Positions 1 through 6,808 of a stretch of 9,864 nt of DNA are shown here, piece after piece. Within the stretch, counting starts at the first letter, position 1. Each line of letters opens with the position of its first letter. The stretch comes from VRUE01 sp035605155 (GTDB lineage Bacteria; Actinomycetota; Thermoleophilia; Solirubrobacterales; 70-9). The notes below the pieces were generated by a model, which was not told the origin of the DNA, searched no databases, and was given only the letters and a program-made list of their open reading frames with translations. Both the position numbers and the translations under genes were made by a program. The DNA lies in the NCBI GenBank assembly GCA_035605155.1, contig DATNHC010000106.1, positions 1-9,864 on the forward strand, read 5' to 3'.

Positions 1-275
1 CATGCGTTGCCATCGAAGACCTCTTCGGCAAGCAGCCAGGCAACGCCCTCCATGACCAGAATCAGGGCGAGGAAGGCGAAGACGCCGGCCGCAATCCCGA
101 CAACAGATCCGCGCAGGATCTTGCCGACTTTTTCGGAGATCTCAGCCTTGGCCAGCTCGATCTCCTCGCGCACCAGCGAGGAGCCCTTCTCGGCCACGTC
201 GAAGACCAGCTCGCTGACCGAGCGCTCGTCCTGTGGCGAAGGCGGCAGCGGTGGTGTTGGTGCGTCGTCGGCCAC
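1..275 (-). CDS. Holin-X/DUF1469-type membrane protein, C-terminus cut off by window edge
   Basis: This partial gene starts at GTG (275-273) and gives 91 residues before running off the left end. The N-terminus is Pro/Asp-rich and disordered-looking (VADDAPTPPLPPSPQ). An amphipathic helix follows with the pattern SLVREEIELAKAEISEKVGK (residues about 33-52), and then a hydrophobic membrane span (about 57-80, GIAAGVFAFLALILVMEGVAWLL). The 'LVREEIELAKAEI' helix followed by one or two spans is typical of the DUF1469/Phage_holin_3_6 family (actinobacterial holin-X, YqjE-like). These are chromosomal inner-membrane proteins of unclear function and are not evidence of a prophage. The gene begins one base after the stop codon of the 44-aa gene upstream, so the two are probably co-transcribed and translationally coupled; I see no strong separate Shine-Dalgarno sequence. 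The family call is fairly safe, but the function is not known. Confidence 0.75.
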   Translation of the reverse strand, partial: MADDAPTPPLPPSPQDERSVSELVFDVAEKGSSLVREEIELAKAEISEKVGKILRGSVVGIAAGVFAFLALILVMEGVAWLLAEEVFDGNA

Positions 276-276
276 G

Positions 277-411
277 CTAATCAGGTGGGTCCTCGTTGTA
301 GATGCGTCGGAAGACGATGCCCGAGAGGCGCGTCGCCACGATGCTCGCCAGGGCGCCACTGGCAGCCAGCAGGCCGCTCCAGACGAGTCGCTTGACTATC
401 TCGTTATCCAC
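277..411 (-). CDS. Small single-span membrane protein (44 aa)
   Basis: This short frame runs from GTG (411-409) to TAG (279-277) and encodes 44 residues beginning VDNEIVKRLVWSG and ending RRIYNEDPPD. Residues about 10-28 are a small-residue-rich hydrophobic helix with a positively charged end (TRLSGIVFRR), so one membrane span is likely. A purine-rich GAGGGAAGG lies about 10-18 nt upstream and could serve as ribosome binding site. The stop is one base before the GTG of the holin-X gene, the spacing expected for a coupled pair. The layout and the ending resemble small DUF4235-like proteins that sit next to holin-X genes in actinobacteria, but I cannot confirm that family by eye. The function is unknown. 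Confidence 0.6.
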   Translation of the reverse strand: MDNEIVKRLVWSGLLAASGALASIVATRLSGIVFRRIYNEDPPD

Positions 412-462
412 GTGGCTGGAACCTTCCCTCGGGAAACCCGCAGTAAACCAGCTTCGCGGGCG

Positions 463-489
463 GCGGGTGGGAAGCCTCGCCCATCCCGC
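463..489 (-). terminator. Possible weak terminator hairpin after the TetR gene
   Basis: GCGGG (463-467) plus TGGG (468-471) can pair with CCCA (480-483) and CCCGC (485-489). This leaves an 8-nt loop and one bulged base at 484. The hairpin begins directly beyond the TetR stop codon. No U-tract follows on the minus strand, so a classical intrinsic terminator is not shown; it may be only a 3'-end stabilising structure. Confidence 0.3.
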
Positions 490-1095
490 TCACCGCGGCT
501 CCAGTCCGTCGCAGATGGTCGCCACCAACAGGGTCTTCGCTTGGTCGAAGTCGGTGTCGGAGGCTGGGATGACCTCGAAGATCCAGCCGGAAAGCAACTG
601 CTCGACGGCGCCGTAGAAGGACATCGAGGCAAATGTCGGATCGATGTCGCGGCGAAAGTCACCCGCCTCCTGGCCCTCGGCGACGATCTTGGCGATCGAG
701 TCATAGGCGCGGCGGATCTCGGTCAGATGGGTACGACCGAAGGAATTTGCCGCGCGGGTGACCTCGACGATGATCACCTTCATCAGCTCGGGATCGTGGC
801 GGTAGGAGTCGAAGATGAAGCCGGCCACCGCCTCGAGCTTGGAGCGTGGCGAGCCGCCTCCACTGTCGGCCTCCTCGATCGCCGCCAGCAACAGTGACCA
901 ACGCTCGCTGAAGAGCTCGTTGAGGACCTCGTCCTTCGACTTGAAGTAGTGGTAGACGAGGCCGTAGGCAACGCCCGCCTCGTCGGCGATGTCCGAGACG
1001 CGGGTCGAGTGGAAGCCCTGCCGGGCGAAGACGCGGATCGCCGCATCGAGGATCTGGCGGCGCTTATCGATTGCGGGGGCGGGCGCCTTGGCCAT
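490..1095 (-). CDS. TetR/AcrR-family repressor, FadR-like
   Basis: The gene encodes a 201-residue DNA-binding repressor of the TetR family, a normal length for the family. The N-terminal helix-turn-helix covers about residues 12-58: RRQILDAAIRVFARQGFHST, then VSDIADEAGVAYGLVYHYF with the usual 'GLVYHYFKSKDEVL' recognition helix and end. The remainder is the all-helical ligand and dimerisation domain. Its layout resembles the fatty-acyl-CoA-responsive FadR of Bacillus, so a CoA-thioester ligand is plausible but not shown. I start it at ATG 1095 rather than further upstream because GGAGG lies about 9 nt before it and the ATG overlaps the stop of the amidase gene by one base (TGATG). It is therefore the second gene of an operon with the amidase and probably controls that operon through the palindrome at 1945-1960. 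Confidence 0.9.
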   Translation of the reverse strand: MAKAPAPAIDKRRQILDAAIRVFARQGFHSTRVSDIADEAGVAYGLVYHYFKSKDEVLNELFSERWSLLLAAIEEADSGGGSPRSKLEAVAGFIFDSYRHDPELMKVIIVEVTRAANSFGRTHLTEIRRAYDSIAKIVAEGQEAGDFRRDIDPTFASMSFYGAVEQLLSGWIFEVIPASDTDFDQAKTLLVATICDGLEPR

Positions 1096-1925
1096 CAGGC
1101 ATGCACCTCCGTGAGCTGCGGCCAGGAGTAGGCACGCGGTCGGCGGTTGGCCAACGAAGGCAACGATTCGCGGACGCGCTCGAGGATCGCAAAGTCGAGC
1201 TCTGCGATGGCGAAGCACTCCTCGTCGGGCGCCATCGCAAGGACGACACCCCAGGGATCGACGATCGCCGAGCGTCCGTGGGAGGCGAAATGCGGGGGCG
1301 CCTCGCCGACCTGATTGGGGGCGAGGACGAAGGCCTGACTCTCGATCGCCCGCGCCCGCAGCAGCACCTCCCAGTGGTCGCGGCCGGTAGCAGCTGTGAA
1401 GGCAGACGGGATGGCGAGGATTTGGGCGCCGCGCAGGGCGAGGATCCGATACAGCTCCGGAAAGCGCAGGTCGTAGCAGACGCTCAACCCCAGGGTGGCC
1501 CCCGCGAGTCGCGCGGTGACGATCTCTTCGCCGGGCTGCTCATGGTCGGACTCGCGATAGGAGACGCCCCCCACGTCGACGTCGAACATGTGGATCTTGC
1601 GGTAGACGGCCAGGTCCCCGCCGTCGGGACCGATCAAGACCGAGGTGTTGAAAGCCTTGCCGTCGGCATGCTGCTCGGAAATGCTGCCGGCCAGCAGGTG
1701 GATGCCCAGCTCGGCTGCCCAGGCTCGAGCGGCTGTCAGCGTCGGCCCGTCGAGGGGCTCGGCGCCGGCCAACAGATCCTCACCGGCAGCCAGCAGATTC
1801 CACTTCTCCGGCAGCGCCACGAGCTCGGCGCCGGCACCCCCCGCCGCCCGTACGAGCCGCTCGGCCGCCTCGAGGTTGCGGTCCCTGTCCCCAGTCGAGT
1901 TGAGCTGTATCACCGCTGCGCGCAA
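1095..1925 (-). CDS. Nitrilase-superfamily carbon-nitrogen hydrolase (Nit1/Nit2-like amidase)
   Basis: This 276-residue cytosolic amidase of the nitrilase superfamily has the typical length for the Nit branch. The catalytic triad is visible: Glu40 in LVALPEKWN, Lys110 in VYRKIHMFD, and the nucleophile Cys150 in LGLSVCYDLRFPELYR. The 'KIHMFDVD' and 'CYDLRFPELYR' motifs point to the Nit1/Nit2 group, whose characterised members hydrolyse omega-amides such as deaminated glutathione or alpha-ketoglutaramate. The exact substrate here is inferred only to be a small amide. The start is TTG (1925-1923), with AGAGG six bases upstream; the frame has no better ATG nearby. The gene is followed by the overlapping TetR gene, and a palindromic operator lies about 20 nt upstream of its start, so repression by that TetR is likely. 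Confidence 0.9.
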   Translation of the reverse strand: MRAAVIQLNSTGDRDRNLEAAERLVRAAGGAGAELVALPEKWNLLAAGEDLLAGAEPLDGPTLTAARAWAAELGIHLLAGSISEQHADGKAFNTSVLIGPDGGDLAVYRKIHMFDVDVGGVSYRESDHEQPGEEIVTARLAGATLGLSVCYDLRFPELYRILALRGAQILAIPSAFTAATGRDHWEVLLRARAIESQAFVLAPNQVGEAPPHFASHGRSAIVDPWGVVLAMAPDEECFAIAELDFAILERVRESLPSLANRRPRAYSWPQLTEVHA

Positions 1926-1944
1926 GAGTGCCTCTGCAGGTTGG

Positions 1945-1960
1945 TTGACTGACCAGTCAA
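1945..1960. promoter_or_regulatory. Palindromic operator, probable TetR binding site
   Basis: TTGACTG-AC-CAGTCAA is two perfect 7-base arms around a 2-base centre. It lies 20 nt upstream of the amidase start and just downstream of a TATACT box, where a bound repressor would block transcription. Size and arm style fit TetR-family operators, and it broadly resembles the TGAATGA-type palindrome of Bacillus FadR. I saw no second copy in the window. Binding by the adjacent TetR protein is inferred. Confidence 0.65.
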
Positions 1961-1970
1961 TCAGGCAGCA

Positions 1971-1976
1971 AGTATA
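1971..1976 (-). promoter_or_regulatory. Candidate -10 box of the amidase-tetR operon
   Basis: On the minus strand this reads TATACT, one mismatch from the TATAAT consensus. It would place the transcription start near 1964, immediately before the palindrome at 1945-1960. No good -35 hexamer is visible 16-18 bases upstream, so this is a partial promoter call. Confidence 0.4.
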
Positions 1977-2120
1977 GGTGCCCGGTCGAAGCTGGGAGCG
2001 CCTGCGCGTATGGCGGATCCCTCCTTCTCACCCTCTTGATCGCTCTAGCTTTATTGATCATGCGAGCATAGGGTGATTCCAAAGGTCCTAGCCAGTCGGA
2101 CCACGACAAGGAGAACTCAA

Positions 2121-2732
2121 ATGACCCTCAGAAAAACCGGTGCTGCAGCGCTGACGCTGGCAGCGATTGCGATTGCGTTGACAGCAGCCTCGTCGGCGAC
2201 CGCCGGAACCACTGCCCTGTGCGAAAAATTCGAAAACCCCTGCGAAGCAGCGAGCGTGTATGTAGGACACATCGCCGCGGTGGCTGAAGATCCGCGATTC
2301 TTAACCAGCGAAGTAGATATCACTTGCAAAAAATCGCAGCTTTTAGGCTTCAATTTAGGGTTAGGCAATCCCCTGACGATTCATCTTCAATTGCTGACCT
2401 TTACCGAAGACTGCTTAACGGAAAATGAAGATCCCTGCGTGGTTCAGTCCAACGAAATCGGCTTACCGTTACTGTTAAGAACAGAAGCAAATAAAGGAAC
2501 CTTGCAGTTCCACGATACGCTCATATTAGTGAGCTGCCCAGGAGCTTTCATTCATTGCGTATATGGCGGGTTACCGGTCCTGGACGCCTTAGGATCGCCG
2601 AATGGCGAAACCTTAGCCACGTTCCATGCAAACGAAGTGCCCTTGGAAGGCCAAGGCTTCTGTCCAGAAGAAACCAAATTCGACGCCTTATACAAACTGG
2701 CCTTACCTGACCCAATCGTGATTTCTTCTTAG
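2121..2732 (+). CDS. Secreted Cys-rich protein of unknown function, TTA-rich gene
   Basis: The gene encodes 203 residues from ATG 2121, chosen because AAGGAG sits seven bases upstream; an in-frame GTG at 2073 is less likely. Residues 1-29 form a clear signal peptide (MTLRKTG, then a hydrophobic core, then SSATAG), so the protein is exported. The mature part begins near TTALC and holds eight cysteines (ALC, NPC, ITC, EDC, DPC, VSC, IHC, GFC), enough for four disulfides. It has no recognisable catalytic motif. The 'LC...NPC' opening and the short 'P-P-hydrophobic-S' ending resemble a multi-copy family of small secreted proteins in Thermoleophilia with no assigned role. Codon use is striking: 14 TTA leucine codons, 15 GAA with no GAG, and 7 AAA with no AAG. 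The G+C in parts of the gene is near 43 percent, against a GC-rich neighbourhood. This may mark recent acquisition or special translational control. Confidence 0.8.
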   Translation: MTLRKTGAAALTLAAIAIALTAASSATAGTTALCEKFENPCEAASVYVGHIAAVAEDPRFLTSEVDITCKKSQLLGFNLGLGNPLTIHLQLLTFTEDCLTENEDPCVVQSNEIGLPLLLRTEANKGTLQFHDTLILVSCPGAFIHCVYGGLPVLDALGSPNGETLATFHANEVPLEGQGFCPEETKFDALYKLALPDPIVISS

Positions 2733-2745
2733 CTGTTCGACTCCA

Positions 2746-2776
2746 GCCAAGCGGCCGCCCCTGACGGCCGCTTGGC
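2746..2776 (+). terminator. Strong hairpin between convergent genes, probable bidirectional terminator
   Basis: GCCAAGCGGCCG (2746-2757) and CGGCCGCTTGGC (2765-2776) are perfect 12-base complements around a 7-base loop (CCCCTGA). The hairpin starts 13 nt after the secreted-protein stop and ends 7 nt before the stop end of the convergent dehydrogenase gene, so it can serve both. Neither side has a proper U-tract, as is common in GC-rich actinobacteria. Confidence 0.7.
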
Positions 2777-2783
2777 GTTCGCG

Positions 2784-3626
2784 TCAAATTCGCATGACGC
2801 GAGCCACGGCGCGGTCCATCAGGCGGTCGGGCAACAGGCTGCGCAGCAGAGCTTGACCCCGTGCGTCGGCCCCGACCAGGTAGCGGGTGCGGGGACGGTC
2901 AGAAACGAGCGCAGCCGCAATCGCGCGCGCGACCTTCTCTGGGGCAACGCCGCGCTCGGCGGTGCGCTTCGCCGCAACCCGGAAGCGCTCGATCGTTTCG
3001 CCATAGAGCTGTTCCTGCGTGTCCGGGGCGCGCTCGGACACCTCGTCGGCGAGGCGCTCGCCACGCTCCCAAATCGGCGTGTCGATCGAACCGGGCTCGA
3101 TCACCGCTACCTCGATTCGCCACGGCCGCAGCTCCTGGCGGAAGCAGTCGGCCACGGCCTCGACGCCGTACTTGGAGGCGTGGTAGGGGCCGCCGAAGGG
3201 CAACGCCATGCGCCCGCCGATCGAGCTGACGAAGACGATGCGACCCTGGGCGCGCCGGATCAGCGGCAGCAGCGCCTGGGTCACCGACACCTGCGAGACG
3301 AGGTTGACCTCGAGCTGGTTGCGCAGGTCGTCGATCGGGATCGTCTCCAGCGGACCGAGAACCGCGATTCCAGCGTTGTTGACGAGGCCGTCGAGGCCGC
3401 GGCCCTCGAGCTCGACGGCGAGCAGCTCCGCCGCTGCGCCGATCGCTGCGGGTTCCGTGATCTCGAGCATTACCGGAGTTAGACGCTCCGAGGCCTGCGC
3501 TCGCAGCGACGCCGCATCCGTCTCGCGGCGCACGCCGGCAAAGACCCGCCAGCCTGCCCGGTCGAGCCGCAACGCGGTGGCCCTGCCGATCCCGGTGGAT
3601 GAGCCAGTGACCAACGCCGAGCGCAC
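2784..3626 (-). CDS. Short-chain dehydrogenase/reductase (classical SDR)
   Basis: This 280-residue NAD(P)-dependent oxidoreductase has a Rossmann fold. The coenzyme motif TGSSTGIG is at residues 7-14, NNAG at 83-86, and the active-site tetrad is Asn108, Ser135, Tyr148 and Lys152 (YHASK), with the usual 13-residue Ser-Tyr spacing. EPGSIDTP follows at 178-184. Arg33-Arg34 after the second strand favour NADP(H) over NAD(H). The long C-terminal tail after the core matches retinol-dehydrogenase/17-beta-HSD-like SDRs, which act on lipid or steroid alcohols and ketones; the real substrate is not readable. The start is GTG (3626-3624), which puts TGSSTGIG at the usual distance from the N-terminus. 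No Shine-Dalgarno sequence is visible in front, so translation may be leaderless. The gene is divergent from the cyclase gene and convergent with the secreted-protein gene. Confidence 0.9.
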   Translation of the reverse strand: MRSALVTGSSTGIGRATALRLDRAGWRVFAGVRRETDAASLRAQASERLTPVMLEITEPAAIGAAAELLAVELEGRGLDGLVNNAGIAVLGPLETIPIDDLRNQLEVNLVSQVSVTQALLPLIRRAQGRIVFVSSIGGRMALPFGGPYHASKYGVEAVADCFRQELRPWRIEVAVIEPGSIDTPIWERGERLADEVSERAPDTQEQLYGETIERFRVAAKRTAERGVAPEKVARAIAAALVSDRPRTRYLVGADARGQALLRSLLPDRLMDRAVARVMRI

Positions 3627-3722
3627 CGGCTCAGGCTACAGCGGTCGTATTTCTCTTTGCATTGCGAGAGGAATGGGGCTGCTTTGGGAGACGAGCTGGC
3701 AACGAGCGTAATCTTGGGCTCC

Positions 3723-6700
3723 ATGCCCGACCTAGGCAAGGACGACGGCGAGCGCAAGCTGGTGAGTGTGCTCTTCGCCGACGTGAGCGGCTCGATGGAC
3801 CTTGCCGAGCGGCAGGATCCCGAGGAGTGGCGCAAGATCATGCAGCGCTTCTTCGCGATCCTTGCCAGTGCCGTCGAGCGCTTCGAGGGCACGGTGGACA
3901 AGTTCACCGGCGACGGGATCATGGCCGTCTTCGGAGCGCCGGTCGCCCATGAGGACCATGCGCGGAGGGCGTGCTATGCAGCCCTGCAGATGCTCGACGA
4001 CGTCTCCGAGTACGCCGCGGAGCTGCGTCGCGGCCCCGGGCTCAACTTCTCGACCCGGATCGGCATCAATTCCGGTGAGGTCGTCGCTGGCGCGATCGGC
4101 GCCACCGGCAACGGGGAGTACACAGCGATCGGCCACACAGTCGGGCTGGCACAGCGCATGGAGGCGCTGGCCGCACCCGGCAAGGCCTACCTGACCGAGG
4201 CCACTGCGGAGCTGGCGCGGGGTTTTATGGACCTGGTGGACCTTGGAGAGTTCGAGATCAAGGGGGCGAGCGCCCCGGTTCGCGTCTTCGAGCTGGCTGG
4301 CGTCGGCGCAGCTCGCTCGCGACTCGACATCTCCCGAGCGCGTGGTTTCTCCGGCTTCGTCGGCCGCGATGAGGAGATGGCTCTCCTCGAGGAGAGCCTG
4401 GCGCGCGCCGACGCCGGCCAGGGCGCCGTGGTGGGGATCTCCGCCGAGGCCGGCATCGGGAAGAGTCGTCTCAGCCACGAGTTCGCCGAGCGCTGTCGGG
4501 AGCGCGGTCTGGAGGTCTTCGAGGCCCAGGCGCAAGCGCATGGGCGATCGATTCCATTGATGCCGGTCCTGCAGATGCTGCGTGCCTATTTCGGCATCGA
4601 GGAGCGTGAGCCCGAGCGCCTTACTCGCGAGAAGATCGCCGGCCGCACGCTGCTGCTCGATCCTGAGTTCGCCGACGACCTGCCGCTTCTCTTCGACTTC
4701 CTCGGCGTGCCCGATCCCGATCGGCCGGTGGCACAGATGAGCCCGGAGGCGCGCCAGCGTGCCCTGGGCCGGATCGTCTGCAATCTGATCAACGCCCCCC
4801 GACGACGTCACACGGTGGTGCTCGTGATCGAGGATCTGCACTGGATCGACGCAGGCAGCGAGGTGCTGCTGACCGAGATGGTTGCCGCGCTGGAGGGGAC
4901 CCGTACGCTGGCCGTGGTCAACTTCCGACCCGAATTCTCCCTCGACTGGGAAGGTGCACCGATCTACCGCGGCATCCGCTTGGAGCCGCTCAGCCCGAGC
5001 GACACCAAGAAGCTGCTCGGCGATCTCGCTGGGGAAGATCCCTCACTCGACGGCCTCGAGGAGCCGATCCACGCACGCACCTCCGGCAATCCGTTCTTCA
5101 TCGAGGAGATCGTCCGCGAGCTTGTCGAGGCAGGTCATCTCGAGGGAGAGCGTGGCGCATATCGCCTGGTGCGCCCGGTCGAGGATGCCGGTGTTCCGGC
5201 AACCGTGCAAGCGGTGCTCGCGGCGCGCATCGATCGTCTCGACCCGACCACGAAGCAGCTTTTGCAGGCCGCCTCGGTGGTGGGAAAGGAGGTGGGCGCG
5301 AGAGCGCTTGGGCCAATCGCCGGCCTGGATGAGTCGCAGCTCGATGCGGCGCTCTGCGATTTGGTCGACAGTGGCTTCCTCTACGAAGCGGAGCTCTATC
5401 CCGAACGGGTGCTCGCCTTTCGCCACCAGCTGACGCGCGAGGTCGCCTATGGCACGCAGCTAGCGGAGCGGCGAGCGGAGACCCACGCCAACACGGCACG
5501 AACGATGATCGAGCTCGAGCCGGAGCGTCTCGATGAGCTGGCAGCTCTCTTTGCGCACCACATGGAGCAGGGCGGCGAGCGTCTGGAAGCGGCACGCTGG
5601 TCGGCACGGGCCGCCTATTGGGTCGGCAACAGCCAGCCGCTCGAGGCGCAGCGACTTTGGCGCAAGGTGATGGAGCTGGTCGAGGGGCTCGACGAGAACG
5701 AGGAGACCGCATCGCTGGCTGTCTCCTCCCGCCTGCTGCAACTTCAGTACGCCTGGCGGCTCGGCATGGACGAAGCCGAGGAGCGGCGCCTGATTGCCGA
5801 GGCTGAGGCAATCGCAACGCGCACCGGCGACCTGCACTCGCTCGCGCTTCTGCGGCTCTCGACCGCGGCGCGCCCGGGAATGCGACACGAGGCGACGACG
5901 TGGCTCGCGGCCGTCGAGGAGACGAATCGGCTGGCCGACGAATCGGGCGATCTTCACCTGCGGGTGGCGATGCGAGCCGCCTGCGCGTATGCATTCCTCT
6001 GCGTCGGCGACTTCGACGGCTTCGAGCGAGAGCTCGATCGCGTTCTCGCGCTTGCCGATGGCGACCGCAGCGTCGGAGCCGGCATCGTCGTCGGCAGCCC
6101 AATCGCCTGGGCGACGATGGGCAAGGGCTTGGCGGAACGCGAGCGGGGACGGCTGGAGGAGGCGGAGGCACTCTTCGACGAAGGCCTTCGTCTCGCCCGA
6201 GAGGACGACGATCCCGAGACGATCAGCTGGACCCGCAGCAACCTCTCGCTGATGCTCGCCATGCGCGACGAAATCGATGCAGCGCTCAGCTTGGCGCAGC
6301 GCAACTGCGAAGAGACGGAGCGACTCGGTGACGTCTTTTCGCGCAGCCTGGCGCTCGCCAACCTGGGCGCCGTGCAGCTCGCCGCCGAGGACCCGGCAGC
6401 CGCGCTCGACTCGCTGGAAGTCGCCGAGCGCCTCTACCGCGAGGCGATGGGCAACGGAGGTGAGATGGAGGCCTGGCGGGCGGCGCTCCGAGCGCAGGCG
6501 CTGGCGGGTGTCGGCCGCACCGATGAAGCGATCGAGCTCGCCCTCGAGGCGACCGCGATAGCGCGCGAGCGCGGCATGCTCTGGTCGCTGCCGCTGGCGA
6601 TCCTCGCCGTCGCGCGCGCGAGAGCTGCGGCGGGCGAGACCGATGTCAGTGCCCTACTCGACGAAGCCGCAACCGTCGCCAAGGAGACCGGCGCGATGAC

Positions 6701-6755
6701 GACGCTCGCGGCGGTCGAAGAGGAACGCGAGGCACTCGCCTTCGGCCGCGCGTAG
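3723..6755 (+). CDS. Class III adenylate/guanylate cyclase-like protein with AAA ATPase and TPR domains
   Basis: This is a 1,010-residue cytosolic signalling protein. Residues about 11-190 are a class III nucleotide cyclase domain: metal Asp20 (LFADVSGS), Lys60 and Asp64 (KFTGDGIMAVFG), substrate-position Thr134 (class IIIb style) and Arg145. The transition-state Asn is replaced by Gly141 (IGHTVGLAQR), so activity may be weak or altered. Residues about 208-450 are an AAA_16/STAND-type ATPase with Walker A AEAGIGKS (241-248) and Walker B VVLVIED (365-371) followed by LHWID. The rest, about 570-1005, is helical and TPR-like (for example GLAERERGRLEEAEALFDEG near residue 800), likely for partner binding. 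The architecture is that of cyclase-AAA-TPR regulators common in actinobacteria and proteobacteria. I use ATG 3723 because homologous domains begin shortly before 'GERKLVSVLFAD'. The Shine-Dalgarno is weak there, and in-frame TTG codons at 3684 (behind AGAGG) and 3657 remain possible starts. The gene has no in-frame TTA codons. Confidence 0.88.
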   Translation: MPDLGKDDGERKLVSVLFADVSGSMDLAERQDPEEWRKIMQRFFAILASAVERFEGTVDKFTGDGIMAVFGAPVAHEDHARRACYAALQMLDDVSEYAAELRRGPGLNFSTRIGINSGEVVAGAIGATGNGEYTAIGHTVGLAQRMEALAAPGKAYLTEATAELARGFMDLVDLGEFEIKGASAPVRVFELAGVGAARSRLDISRARGFSGFVGRDEEMALLEESLARADAGQGAVVGISAEAGIGKSRLSHEFAERCRERGLEVFEAQAQAHGRSIPLMPVLQMLRAYFGIEEREPERLTREKIAGRTLLLDPEFADDLPLLFDFLGVPDPDRPVAQMSPEARQRALGRIVCNLINAPRRRHTVVLVIEDLHWIDAGSEVLLTEMVAALEGTRTLAVVNFRPEFSLDWEGAPIYRGIRLEPLSPSDTKKLLGDLAGEDPSLDGLEEPIHARTSGNPFFIEEIVRELVEAGHLEGERGAYRLVRPVEDAGVPATVQAVLAARIDRLDPTTKQLLQAASVVGKEVGARALGPIAGLDESQLDAALCDLVDSGFLYEAELYPERVLAFRHQLTREVAYGTQLAERRAETHANTARTMIELEPERLDELAALFAHHMEQGGERLEAARWSARAAYWVGNSQPLEAQRLWRKVMELVEGLDENEETASLAVSSRLLQLQYAWRLGMDEAEERRLIAEAEAIATRTGDLHSLALLRLSTAARPGMRHEATTWLAAVEETNRLADESGDLHLRVAMRAACAYAFLCVGDFDGFERELDRVLALADGDRSVGAGIVVGSPIAWATMGKGLAERERGRLEEAEALFDEGLRLAREDDDPETISWTRSNLSLMLAMRDEIDAALSLAQRNCEETERLGDVFSRSLALANLGAVQLAAEDPAAALDSLEVAERLYREAMGNGGEMEAWRAALRAQALAGVGRTDEAIELALEATAIARERGMLWSLPLAILAVARARAAAGETDVSALLDEAATVAKETGAMTTLAAVEEEREALAFGRA

Positions 6756-6808
6756 GTGGTTTCACCGAAATGTTTTAGCTGGCGAGTTGGGGATCGTGGG
6801 CACTCGGG

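Noticed and set aside
1..275. Holin-type gene as a sign of a prophage
   Set aside because: Holin-X/DUF1469 proteins are ordinary chromosomal membrane proteins in actinobacteria, and no other phage gene is present.
424..435. TTCCC-TC-GGGAA palindrome
   Set aside because: It overlaps the purine-rich ribosome binding site of the 44-aa gene and is short; no matching copy elsewhere, so chance is the simpler explanation.
7..897. Plus-strand open frame of 296 codons at the left end
   Set aside because: It crosses the holin-X gene, the 44-aa gene and the TetR gene in antisense and its translation is low-complexity Ser/Arg-rich.
1994..2021. Imperfect hairpin GGGA-CGCC / GGCG-TCCC in the divergent intergenic region
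   Set aside because: Only 4+4 base pairs with unequal bulges, not downstream of a gene, and no known riboswitch pattern.
2036..2070. TTGATC plus downstream CATAGG as promoter of the secreted-protein gene
   Set aside because: Spacing and the -10 match are poor; a promoter must exist in 1980-2110 but I cannot place it.
3732..4841. Minus-strand open frame of 369 codons inside the cyclase gene
   Set aside because: It is antisense to well-conserved cyclase and Walker motifs; long antisense frames are expected in GC-rich coding DNA.
5098..6171. Minus-strand open frame of 357 codons in the TPR region
   Set aside because: The translation is almost entirely Arg/Pro/Ala/Ser, the usual sign of a wrong frame in GC-rich DNA.
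6755..6775. GGTG-GTTT-CACC followed by a short T-rich stretch after the cyclase stop
   Set aside because: A 4-base-pair stem is too weak to call a terminator, although it lies in the right place between convergent genes.
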